NCBI RefSeq assembly: GCF_900604935.1
Contig: NZ_UWPC01000006.1
Coordinates: 1 to 64,000, forward strand
DNA: 64,000 nt
DNA from: Vaginisenegalia massiliensis
GTDB lineage: Bacteria > Bacillota > Bacilli > Lactobacillales > Aerococcaceae
Direction of reading: 5' to 3'
Position 1 is the first letter of the stretch; each line of letters begins with the position of its first letter. A program made the translations under genes and the position numbers. The notes beneath the pieces were generated by a model. It was not told the DNA's origin, did no database searches, and was given only the letters and a program-made list of their open reading frames with translations. This document shows, piece by piece, positions 22,704 to 29,714 of this stretch.

Positions 22704-23315
22704 TTATTTGTTTAATAGATCTGTTTTTAGTTTAGCAAATTCTTCGTTAGTTATAATTTCACTATCTAAAAGTGATTTTAATTTAATTAATTCATCGGTT
22801 ACTGAAGTTGATGAGGTTTTAGTAGGTTCTTTGATTGATTTATTATTCTTATTTTGTAGATAGTTATAAAAAAACAAATCAATGTTATTAATTTTTTCAA
22901 CTAAATTTTTATATTCCTCGCTACCAACAATTATCGGTTTATTAATAAGTTCAACTTTATTATCAAAGTCTCCAACCATATTAAAAACGAGTTTAATTGA
23001 TTTTATCTTTTTGCCATGAGTTTTTTCGCCAGTTAATCCACCCAAGACCATTCCTGCAGGACCAGCGATGATATTACCAACAATTGCTCTCTTTATTGAA
23101 ATACCCCCACTAGTAACTTCTTTAGAATCTTCAACTATTTTATATGAAACCAAATCTTTTAGTTTGAAAACCTTTGGTGTGATATGCCCCAATGAAATAA
23201 ACAAATTGTCAAAATAAAATAATCCATTTTCTTCGTCTATCGTTAAGAATCCGATTTTTTTAGATATTTTCATTGATTTATATAAATCTTTATTATATTT
23301 AATAATATCAGCCAT
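22704..23315 (-). CDS. SHOCT-domain phage protein
   Basis: A 203-residue protein. Residues about 1-140 form a beta-rich domain with a glycine-rich hydrophobic segment (VGNIIAGPAGMVLGGLTG), like the PH-like/DUF4429 region that often precedes SHOCT. Residues about 170-203 (ELIKLKSLLDSEIITNEEF) are a SHOCT C-terminal motif. The function is unknown. RBS AAAGGAG; it abuts a possible 31-codon reading frame upstream. Confidence 0.7.
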   Translation of the reverse strand: MADIIKYNKDLYKSMKISKKIGFLTIDEENGLFYFDNLFISLGHITPKVFKLKDLVSYKIVEDSKEVTSGGISIKRAIVGNIIAGPAGMVLGGLTGEKTHGKKIKSIKLVFNMVGDFDNKVELINKPIIVGSEEYKNLVEKINNIDLFFYNYLQNKNNKSIKEPTKTSSTSVTDELIKLKSLLDSEIITNEEFAKLKTDLLNK

Positions 23316-23411
23316 TTATATTACTCCTTTAATTCGATACATATTTATTGCTTCTTTTACAAAATTATCAGTAACACCAAATTCTTCAGCTATTTTATAC
23401 TGCGTATTCAT
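23316..23411 (-). CDS. Possible 31-residue peptide between ImmA and SHOCT genes
   Basis: ATG at 23411 with RBS AAAAAGG 9 nt upstream. The product reads MNTQYKIAEEFGVTDNF and continues to VKEAINMYRIKGVI, an HTH-like amphipathic sequence. It overlaps the end of the protease gene and its stop directly precedes the start of the SHOCT gene. It could be a real small protein or a remnant of a longer domain. Confidence 0.4.
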   Translation of the reverse strand: MNTQYKIAEEFGVTDNFVKEAINMYRIKGVI

Positions 23412-24054
23412 TAAGTAAAACCTTTTTATTCGAAAATGACAAATCATGAATCAGTTGATATAATAGTGAACTTTTTATTTCACAATTACGAATTCTACTA
23501 ACATAATCATTCGAAATTTTTCTTGAAATATCTTCTGACAAATCATAATTGTCTTTTAGAAAGTTAACAATTCTCCAGTAAATCATTTGTCCTGATACTT
23601 TGGAAGTATTCTTAATTGCCGTCATGCTATAGCTACTAAGTATTTGATTTTTTAATACTTTGTCTGGAAGTAATAGATTTGCAGCAAACTGGTTTGCTTC
23701 AATTTCTAATATTGATTTTGTTGCATGATTGTCATCAAAGATTGTTGATTCAGTATCAAACATTAAATCATTGTTAATATGTAGTAAAAGGTGTCCGATT
23801 TCATGTGCTATAGTAAAATTTTTCCTATTTTGATCAAGGTTACTGTTAATGGTTATAGTGATTCCATTATTATCTTTCAAAGTATGACCAAGAATATTTT
23901 TTCTGAAAGAAAATTCCATATATTCAGCATTTTGAGATTTTATGATAGGGTTAAAAAATAGTGAAGTATTACATTTAATATAGTCAATATTGTATGTATC
24001 AAGTAACGAGTAAGTTAAATTAGCAGCAATACTTTTATGATTTTTTTGTTGCAT
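23395..24054 (-). CDS. ImmA/IrrE-family metallopeptidase
   Basis: A 219-residue zinc protease with the active-site motif H84-E-I-G-H88 (FTIAHEIGHLLLH) and a downstream EANQFAANLLLP segment that supplies the third zinc ligand, both standard for ImmA/IrrE. ImmA proteins cleave the adjacent phage or ICE repressor to trigger induction. The gene lies 3 bp downstream of the CI-like repressor, its expected target. RBS GAGGT. Confidence 0.9.
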   Translation of the reverse strand: MQQKNHKSIAANLTYSLLDTYNIDYIKCNTSLFFNPIIKSQNAEYMEFSFRKNILGHTLKDNNGITITINSNLDQNRKNFTIAHEIGHLLLHINNDLMFDTESTIFDDNHATKSILEIEANQFAANLLLPDKVLKNQILSSYSMTAIKNTSKVSGQMIYWRIVNFLKDNYDLSEDISRKISNDYVSRIRNCEIKSSLLYQLIHDLSFSNKKVLLNEYAV

Positions 24055-24057
24055 ATA

Positions 24058-24414
24058 TTATTTACCTCTACGTTTATTCAATAAATTTCTTCTTGCTTCT
24101 AAATAAGCTTCTATTTCGTCCTCCAAATTTTCTACTTCATCGTCAGGCAAATCAGATGTTATAGACCTAAATAGTGAAACAAATTTTTCATCTTTGTTGT
24201 TACCATTGTTTATATTCATTGCTTCTGTACGCCCTAAGAGATAATCAGTAGAAACGTTCAAGTAATTAGCTACTTTTGATAACGGCTCAGAATTCGGCAT
24301 TGATTTTGCCCATTTTGACAAAGAACCGTTAGATAAATCTAACTTTCTTTCTAATTCGGCAACTGACATTTGCTTGATATCCAATAATTCTTTAATCCTG
24401 TAATATGGATTCAT
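24058..24414 (-). CDS. CI-like phage repressor (XRE family)
   Basis: A 118-residue protein with an N-terminal XRE HTH (residues 5-65, MSVAELERKLDLSNGSLSKW then VANYLNVSTDYLLG) and an acidic C-terminal tail with no LexA-type protease domain. The short form fits a repressor removed by the ImmA protease rather than by self-cleavage. It is divergent from the Cro-like gene, with GAA-N4-TTC operators between them. Confidence 0.85.
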   Translation of the reverse strand: MNPYYRIKELLDIKQMSVAELERKLDLSNGSLSKWAKSMPNSEPLSKVANYLNVSTDYLLGRTEAMNINNGNNKDEKFVSLFRSITSDLPDDEVENLEDEIEAYLEARRNLLNKRRGK

Positions 24415-24426
24415 AATAAGACCTCC

Positions 24427-24436
24427 GAAATAATTC
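24427..24436. promoter_or_regulatory. Operator site 1, GAAATAATTC
   Basis: The first of three GAA-N4-TTC sites. It lies over the predicted cI leader, 30 bp from site 2. Confidence 0.5.
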
Positions 24437-24447
24437 TATAATTTATA

Positions 24448-24476
24448 TTGACATTAGAAATAGTTCAGAGTATTAT
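24448..24476 (+). promoter_or_regulatory. Rightward promoter of the lysogeny switch with operator 2
   Basis: TTGACA (24448-24453), 17 bp, TATTAT (24471-24476). The operator GAAATAGTTC (24457-24466) fills the spacer. It reads toward the Cro-like gene 180 bp away. Confidence 0.7.
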
Positions 24477-24504
24477 ATGGTTGTACTCAGCCAGTACATA
24501 AAAC

Positions 24505-24643
24505 AAATAAACTCCGCTTTACTAAAATCTAATAGTAATATACCTACCATACTGCAATGTGGATAGGATATTTGCTATGTCTGTATATTAGAACTATTTC
24601 TAAATATTGTCAATAGCTCGGAAATATTTAGTAGAGTTTATTT
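24505..24643 (+). repeat. Inverted repeat enclosing the switch centre
   Basis: AAATAAACTC + 5 nt + TACTAAA (24505-24526) is complementary to TTTAGTAGAGTTTATTT (24627-24643), 17 bp with one 5-nt bulge. In the rightward transcript the second arm ends 5 nt before the AAAAGGAGG ribosome site of the Cro-like gene. Confidence 0.5.
24585..24613 (-). promoter_or_regulatory. Leftward promoter of the lysogeny switch with operator 3
   Basis: On the minus strand TTGACA (24613-24608), 17 bp, TAATAT (24590-24585), with the operator GAACTATTTC (24591-24600) in the spacer. It reads toward cI, so it faces the rightward promoter and the two transcripts would overlap. Confidence 0.55.
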
Positions 24644-24664
24644 CTGCGAAAAGGAGGTGGAAAT

Positions 24665-24859
24665 ATGCCGTTATACGACGTAATAAAAAAAATGGCGAAG
24701 GAAAAACAGGTAACTATTAGTCAAATTGAAAAAGAATTGGATTTGAGTAATGGAGCTATTAGTAAATGGAATGATCATAAGCCGAATTTGGCACCATTAT
24801 TAAAAGTTGCTAATTACTTTCAGATTTCAATTGATGATTTGTTAAAAGATTCATTATAG
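24665..24859 (+). CDS. Cro-like XRE regulator
   Basis: A 64-residue protein that is essentially one HTH (VTISQIEKELDLSNGAISKW, then VANYFQISIDDLL). Its recognition region is very close to the CI-like repressor (LDLSNGSLSKW), so the two should bind the same sites. RBS AAAAGGAGGTGG. It is the first gene of the rightward early operon. Confidence 0.88.
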   Translation: MPLYDVIKKMAKEKQVTISQIEKELDLSNGAISKWNDHKPNLAPLLKVANYFQISIDDLLKDSL

Positions 24860-24873
24860 AAAGGAGAAAATCA

Positions 24874-25602
24874 ATGAAAGAACTGTCAGTAATAAAGATT
24901 CATGAACAGGATAATGGACAAGTTGCAGTTATGGGTCGTGACTTGCATGATTTTTTAGAGATTGGAACACAATATTCGAAGTGGTTTGAACGAATGAAGG
25001 AATATGGGTTTGTTGAAAAACAAGACTATGAAGCTATTAGTCAAAAAAGACTAACAGCTCAAGGAAACATGACTGAGTATATCGATCATGTCTTAACCAT
25101 GGATATGGCAAAAGAGATTTCTATGATTCAGCGAAATGATAAAGGAAAACAAGCAAGACAGTACTTTATTAAAATCGAAAAAGCATGGAACAGCCCGGAA
25201 ATGATTATGAAGCGGGCGTTGCAGATTGCGGATAGAAAAATAATTGATCTGAATGAACAAATCGAGCGAGATAAGCCAAAGGTTGTCTTTGCTAATGCTG
25301 TTGATGCAAGCAAGTCATCTATCCTTGTCGGGGATATGGCCAAACTATTGGCCCAAAATGGCGTAAAAATTGGCCAGAATCGCTTGTTCCAATGGCTTCG
25401 AGAGAATGGCTTCTTAATTAACCGCAGGGGCGAGAGCTGGAACATGCCAACTCAGCGATCAATGGAAATGAAACTGTTCGAAGTTAAAGAACGGACGCAT
25501 AACAATCCGGACGGAAGCATCGTTATTAGCAAAACAACCAAGATTACTGGTAAAGGTCAAGTGTACTTTATCAACAAATTCTTAAGCGAACAGGCCATTT
25601 AA
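24874..25602 (+). CDS. Phage antirepressor (AntA and KilAC domains)
   Basis: A 242-residue protein. Residues about 8-80 match the AntA/AntB domain (VMGRDLHDFLEIGTQYSKWF), and residues about 130-240 the KilAC DNA-binding domain (KSSILVGDMAKLLAQNGV, then RLFQWLRENGFL). It probably counters the repressor or controls early genes. The RBS AAAGGAG and its position 14 bp after the Cro-like gene place it in the early operon. Confidence 0.9.
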   Translation: MKELSVIKIHEQDNGQVAVMGRDLHDFLEIGTQYSKWFERMKEYGFVEKQDYEAISQKRLTAQGNMTEYIDHVLTMDMAKEISMIQRNDKGKQARQYFIKIEKAWNSPEMIMKRALQIADRKIIDLNEQIERDKPKVVFANAVDASKSSILVGDMAKLLAQNGVKIGQNRLFQWLRENGFLINRRGESWNMPTQRSMEMKLFEVKERTHNNPDGSIVISKTTKITGKGQVYFINKFLSEQAI

Positions 25603-25625
25603 AACAAATATGAAAGGAGAACAGA

Positions 25626-25808
25626 ATGGAGGAAGAACTTCTCACAAAAACAGAGTTGTGCAGGAAGGTTTTGAATTGTGATTACAAAACAGCTGAAGCA
25701 CACTTCATCAATAAAAAAGGCTTTCCATTCGTAAGAGTAGGAAAGCGAAAAAAATTTCCAAAAAATAAAGTCATTCAATGGCTTGATAAACAAATTCAAT
25801 ATAACTAA
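25626..25808 (+). CDS. Small HTH protein, excisionase-like
   Basis: A 60-residue basic protein with a MerR/excisionase-type HTH: LTKTELCRKVLNCDYKTAEA, then FPFVRVGKRKKFPKNKVIQWL. Proteins of this shape in this position act as excisionases or plasmid-type DNA-binding factors. The RBS AAAGGAG precedes the ATG. Confidence 0.65.
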   Translation: MEEELLTKTELCRKVLNCDYKTAEAHFINKKGFPFVRVGKRKKFPKNKVIQWLDKQIQYN

Positions 25809-25824
25809 TAGCTGGGCGGCTTAG
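25809..25824. repeat. 16-bp direct repeat, copy 2
   Basis: An exact copy of 20888-20903 (TAGCTGGGCGGCTTAG). It lies between the excisionase-like gene and the next RBS. Confidence 0.6.
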
Positions 25825-25852
25825 TTAGGAATAATTAAAAGGAGGACTAAAA

Positions 25853-26038
25853 ATGGCAGTAGAAACGATGTTTTTTGCAGTAATCGCATTAATTGCAACA
25901 GCAATCGCAGCAGATCAGTTAGGTTATAACCGAGGCATGCGTGAGCAATTCGGGCAACTGTTAAATGACGCATATGAGAACGGACTTGAAGACGGCAAGG
26001 AAGACAAAATTGTCAGCATGAAAGGAGTAGCAAAATGA
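25853..26038 (+). CDS. Small membrane phage protein
   Basis: 61 residues with one N-terminal membrane helix (about 5-22) and an acidic, lysine-rich tail (LEDGKEDKIVSMKG). RBS AAAGGAGGA. It overlaps the next gene by 4 bp (ATGA). No family recognised. Confidence 0.6.
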   Translation: MAVETMFFAVIALIATAIAADQLGYNRGMREQFGQLLNDAYENGLEDGKEDKIVSMKGVAK

Positions 26039-26544
26039 AAAAATCAACAAAAATAGCACTAGCCATCACTGCTATTGGGGTAGCAGCGAAGGTAGTGCGA
26101 AAAATAGAAAAAAGAATAAGTGAATTAGAAAATGTTGTTTATTGGCTTGATCGGCCAGAGAAAAATGTTGGAGATGAATGTGGTCCATCCGGGATGCCAT
26201 TTAATTATCCATTATCAGCTTACGACTTAGCAGTAAAACATGGATTCAAAGGTACTGAAGAAGAATGGTTGCAAAGTCTTAAAGGCAATGACGGACGCGA
26301 CGGCATAAAAGGTCAAGACGGTAAAGATAGCCACATTGACTATAACCAGGTATTAAAAATCTTGAATGTGCAAACAGAAAAAATTAATGAAATCTCAAAT
26401 AGATTAAATTGGCCAACTATTGTTGACTATCAAGTTAAAAAAGGTTCGCCAGGAATTGCCAGCGAACCAGAAAAAATTATCTATAAAGATAAAAATATTG
26501 AAATTTCTAAAAACGAAAATGGCACAAGGATTATTTTTAGTTAA
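26035..26544 (+). CDS. Membrane-anchored protein with tail-fibre-like collagen motif
   Basis: 169 residues: an N-terminal hydrophobic helix (about 5-20), then the motif AYDLAVKHGFKGTEEEWL-QSLKG (about 61-83) followed by Gly-x-y repeats (GNDGRDGIKGQDGKD). The same motif and a following collagen-like run occur in the large tail protein at 47377. Finding it in the early region is unusual. The function is unknown. Confidence 0.65.
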   Translation: MKKSTKIALAITAIGVAAKVVRKIEKRISELENVVYWLDRPEKNVGDECGPSGMPFNYPLSAYDLAVKHGFKGTEEEWLQSLKGNDGRDGIKGQDGKDSHIDYNQVLKILNVQTEKINEISNRLNWPTIVDYQVKKGSPGIASEPEKIIYKDKNIEISKNENGTRIIFS

Positions 26545-26800
26545 ATATCAGGTTTCCATTTTCGATTGCTAATTGCTTATCTGAATAAAAATTAACCTGT
26601 TTAATTTCAGAATTATAAATAACTCGTAATAGAGTTCCGTCATCAAACACAATAAGCGAATCATTCATATTAGGATGTAGCTTAATATTTGCAATGATGT
26701 CTTTATTCATATTAAGACCATCCATATTATTAACCTCTAGAGCATAGTTAAGCACTTTCGTGCCATTAATTGCTGATTCGATTGAATCAAACATTCCCAT
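26537..26800 (-). CDS. Hypothetical phage protein, minus strand in early region
   Basis: 87 residues beginning MGMFDSIESAINGT and rich in beta-forming segments. I start at the ATG at 26800, which has a strong RBS (GAGGTG); the frame extends to 26872 without one. It converges on and overlaps the previous gene by 8 bp. Its own promoter with a palindromic operator lies upstream, so it may be expressed in the lysogen. Confidence 0.65.
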   Translation of the reverse strand: MGMFDSIESAINGTKVLNYALEVNNMDGLNMNKDIIANIKLHPNMNDSLIVFDDGTLLRVIYNSEIKQVNFYSDKQLAIENGNLIFN

Positions 26801-26902
26801 ATTTTTCACCTCGCTTTCTATTTTATCTATTAACAACTGACTGGAAAGATAGTACACACCAATATCTTTCATAATTTCGTGAGATCAATTATTAACACCT
26901 AA

Positions 26903-26931
26903 ATTATACAATGTTATGACATTGGTCACAA
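26903..26931 (-). promoter_or_regulatory. Minus-strand promoter with palindromic operator
   Basis: TTGTGA (26931-26926), 17 bp, TATAAT (26908-26903). The spacer is occupied by CAATGTTATGACATTG (26909-26924), a 6-bp inverted repeat around 4 bp. It drives the gene at 26537-26800. Confidence 0.65.
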
Positions 26932-27011
26932 TACGCAAGTAAGTAATTTTACAATATATAGTGTTAATTTTCATTGATTTTCGGCAACAACACAATATAT
27001 AGGGGGTTGGC

Positions 27012-27215
27012 ATGGAGAATAATCAATTATTTGAACTTGTTAATCGATCTGGTAAAACGGTTCATCAAATTCAAATTGAAGCTGGAATTAGCTCAGGAAC
27101 ACTATATCGGTTACTAAGCGGAAAACGTAAAAAAATATACTTAGATGCCGGAATCAGATTAGCAGACGCATTGAATGTTGATGTTAAGGAATTAGGGAGG
27201 TGTTTTGATGACTAA
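27012..27215 (+). CDS. Small XRE-family regulator
   Basis: 67 residues, a single HTH domain (GKTVHQIQIEAGISSGTLYR, then GIRLADALNVDVKELG). The RBS AGGGGG precedes the ATG. The upstream 80 bp contain two copies of ACAATATATAG (near 26951 and 26990), which may be its own binding sites. Confidence 0.8.
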   Translation: MENNQLFELVNRSGKTVHQIQIEAGISSGTLYRLLSGKRKKIYLDAGIRLADALNVDVKELGRCFDD

Positions 27216-27381
27216 AAGACCAATGATCTTCGAAGAATACCTAATAAAGAACTACGATGGTCTATCGAAGAAAACTTACTTAAAGTTGGATGAAGACCGC
27301 AAGCAAAAGATTACTGCTTGCTACAATCGGTATTTGGATTTATGGGAAAAACAAAAAAGCCCGCACTGCAATGCGGACTAA
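27208..27381 (+). CDS. Small hypothetical phage protein (57 aa)
   Basis: ATG at 27208 with RBS GGAGGTG, overlapping the previous stop codon by 8 bp. The protein starts MTKRPMIFEEYLIKNYDG and ends KSPHCNAD; the final codons lie in the hairpin CCGCA/TGCGG, which may act as a weak terminator. Small proteins of this kind are common in early regions. Confidence 0.6.
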   Translation: MTKRPMIFEEYLIKNYDGLSKKTYLKLDEDRKQKITACYNRYLDLWEKQKSPHCNAD

Positions 27382-27411
27382 ACAAAACTTAACTAAAAGG
27401 AGTATACCACA

Positions 27412-27603
27412 ATGACAACAGTTCAGAAAGTAGAGTTCTCAGAGCTCCATCCGGAAATACAAAAGACAGTTAAAGACACTATCACAGATGCTATGTACGA
27501 CCAGGGAATGCCACCGACTGAGGAGATGGTTATCAATGCAGCAAATGACTTCTTCTACTCACCTAGTGGCCATGTTTTGGAAAGAAAAGAGGGATCTGCA
27601 TGA
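27412..27603 (+). CDS. Hypothetical early phage protein (63 aa)
   Basis: An acidic 63-residue protein (VEFSELHPEIQKTVKDTITD...), with RBS AAAAGGAG. It overlaps the next gene by 4 bp (ATGA). No family recognised. Confidence 0.6.
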   Translation: MTTVQKVEFSELHPEIQKTVKDTITDAMYDQGMPPTEEMVINAANDFFYSPSGHVLERKEGSA

Positions 27604-27794
27604 TTTTCAGAGGACAACGAGATTCGTTAGGAGTTCCAATTGAACCAGATGAAGAAATGCCAGTCGCAGAGGATTGGCAGGGAGAGCCATTATTTGATGG
27701 TGAAGAATGCTATCAAACGGAAGACGGTCTAGTAAAGCTAACGGATATTCATGATTATATGCAACCATCAAAGATGATAGTAGGTGAAGCCTAA
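27600..27794 (+). CDS. Hypothetical early phage protein (64 aa)
   Basis: A very acidic 64-residue protein (MIFRGQRDSLGVPIEPDEEM...). RBS AGAGGGA. Its stop codon overlaps the start of the exonuclease gene. Its tight coupling suggests a role near recombination, or DNA mimicry given the acidity; both are guesses. Confidence 0.55.
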   Translation: MIFRGQRDSLGVPIEPDEEMPVAEDWQGEPLFDGEECYQTEDGLVKLTDIHDYMQPSKMIVGEA

Positions 27795-28747
27795 TGCCAT
27801 CATACAAGATTGCAAAAGACGACTTCGAATGGCATGCACTAAGAAAGCAGGGACTTGGCGGTTCAGATATCGGAGCTGTGATGGGCGTGAGTCCTTTTAA
27901 GTCACCGTACCATGTATGGGTTGAAAAGCGAGGCATGATTGAGCCTGAGGATATTAGCGACAGGCTTCAAATTCAGATTGGTAATGAGCTAGAGGATCTG
28001 GTCGCGCGAATCTTCACCCAGGAAACTGGCTTGCAAGTCCAGCGTGACAATAAGACTTATTTCCATAAAGACCATCCGTTCCTTTTAGCAAATATTGATC
28101 GCAAGATTATCGGAAAAAAAGCACTTCTTGAATGTAAAACAACTGGTCAATTTAATGCTAAACAGTGGGAAGATGATGAGGTTCCGGCAAATTACTTATT
28201 GCAAGTTCAACACTACCTCAATGTCTTAGATTACGACTATGCCTATATAGCGGTCATTATCGGCAACAATCAATTTGAGTTCAAGAAAATCGAACGTGAC
28301 AACGAGCTAATCGAGCTATACACGGCCAAGGCGAAAGACTTCTGGGAACGGTGTGTAGTTGGCGGTGAAGAACCAGAAATAGATGGGTCTGAATTGACCA
28401 AGCAGGCACTTGGGAGTGTGTACTTAGATATCGACTCAAACGAGACGCAAATGGATGCAGACCAAATTAATATGGTCGAGCAGATCGTTAGAATTAAAGG
28501 CATGCAAAAACAGCTAGAAAATGACCGAAAACAGCTCGAAAACAGACTCAAAAGCCAAATGGGTAAGGATAATGTCAGCAAGCTAATTTCAGCCGATTTT
28601 GAGGCTACATGGCGCAACCAATCATCGCGTATTGTTGATATAGATAAGCTTAAAAAAGATTTTCCGGAAATCCATAAGCAAGTCATCAAAGTGTCGGAAT
28701 CAAAGGTACTCAGAATAAAGAATTTAAAAAAGGAGAATGATGAATAA
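27794..28747 (+). CDS. YqaJ-family phage exonuclease
   Basis: 317 residues. The N-terminal 200 match the YqaJ/lambda-exonuclease fold: GLGGSDIGAVMGVSPFKSPY, the catalytic core LLANIDRKIIG and ALLECKTT (D...ExK). The C-terminal part is a coiled coil. It resects DNA ends for the RecT annealase, whose gene starts in its stop codon (TAATG). Confidence 0.9.
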   Translation: MPSYKIAKDDFEWHALRKQGLGGSDIGAVMGVSPFKSPYHVWVEKRGMIEPEDISDRLQIQIGNELEDLVARIFTQETGLQVQRDNKTYFHKDHPFLLANIDRKIIGKKALLECKTTGQFNAKQWEDDEVPANYLLQVQHYLNVLDYDYAYIAVIIGNNQFEFKKIERDNELIELYTAKAKDFWERCVVGGEEPEIDGSELTKQALGSVYLDIDSNETQMDADQINMVEQIVRIKGMQKQLENDRKQLENRLKSQMGKDNVSKLISADFEATWRNQSSRIVDIDKLKKDFPEIHKQVIKVSESKVLRIKNLKKENDE

Positions 28748-29703
28748 TGGCAACAAACGACTCACTTAAAGCAGCGTTAGCTCAGCAACCTAAGTCACAA
28801 TTACCTGCAGAACAAAATTCAGTTAAAAATTTGATGGCTAGCCCAGTCATTCAGAATAAATTTAAGGCATTGCTACGAGAAAAATCAGCCGGCTTTACTT
28901 CCAGCGTCATCACATTAGTTAACAGCGACAAATTATTAGCTGAGGCAGCACCTATGAGTGTTATTTCAGGGGCTATGCAAGCAGCACAATTAGACTTACC
29001 ACTCGAAAAACAATTTGGATTTGCTTACCTGGTTCCATTCGGGGAAAGAGATAAACGAACAGGTGCATGGATTAAAAAGGCCCAATTCATTTTGGGGTAT
29101 CGTGGTTATATTCAACTCGCCCAGCGATCTGGACAATATCGAAACATCAACGTAATTACAGTCTATGAAGGCCAGCTCAAAGGATGGAACCCATTAACAG
29201 AAGAAGTTGACTATGATCCAGACGGAAAGATTAGCGATAAAGCAGTCGCATACATTGGCCGATTTGAATTACTAAATGGCTTCGTCAAACAAACACTTTG
29301 GACCAAGGAACAAGTAGAAGCTCATCGTATTAAACATAACAAGAATAAGGACAAGCAGAAGTTGGCAGGCGTTTGGGCTAGTGACTATGATGCTATGGCT
29401 CAAAAGACAGTCCTTCGAAGTCTATTGAGCAAATGGGGAATCCTATCAATCGAAATGCAACGAGCAAGCATTGCTGACGAGCAGATCATCGATGACTTTG
29501 ATGATGACGGCACTCCAATCATTGACGTAACGGAATCAGGCGAAGAAGAACCAGCGACAGAAGACCCAACTGAAACCATCATGAGTCCGGAAGAAATGGC
29601 AGAAGCGATGGAGAACATTAAAGTAGATGAAGTTACTGGCGAGATTATCGAACAAGAGCAATTATTCCCGACTGGCGTTAAATCAAAACTGCCTGATAAA
29701 TAG
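28747..29703 (+). CDS. recT: RecT single-strand annealing protein
   Basis: A 318-residue RecT/Redbeta-family recombinase: LDLPLEKQFGFAYLVPFGE, FILGYRGYIQLAQRSGQYRNI and QKTVLRSLLSKWGILS are the conserved blocks. The acidic C-terminal tail (about 250-318) fits the family. It works with the YqaJ exonuclease directly upstream. Confidence 0.95.
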   Translation: MATNDSLKAALAQQPKSQLPAEQNSVKNLMASPVIQNKFKALLREKSAGFTSSVITLVNSDKLLAEAAPMSVISGAMQAAQLDLPLEKQFGFAYLVPFGERDKRTGAWIKKAQFILGYRGYIQLAQRSGQYRNINVITVYEGQLKGWNPLTEEVDYDPDGKISDKAVAYIGRFELLNGFVKQTLWTKEQVEAHRIKHNKNKDKQKLAGVWASDYDAMAQKTVLRSLLSKWGILSIEMQRASIADEQIIDDFDDDGTPIIDVTESGEEEPATEDPTETIMSPEEMAEAMENIKVDEVTGEIIEQEQLFPTGVKSKLPDK

Positions 29704-29714
29704 GTGGTGATGAA

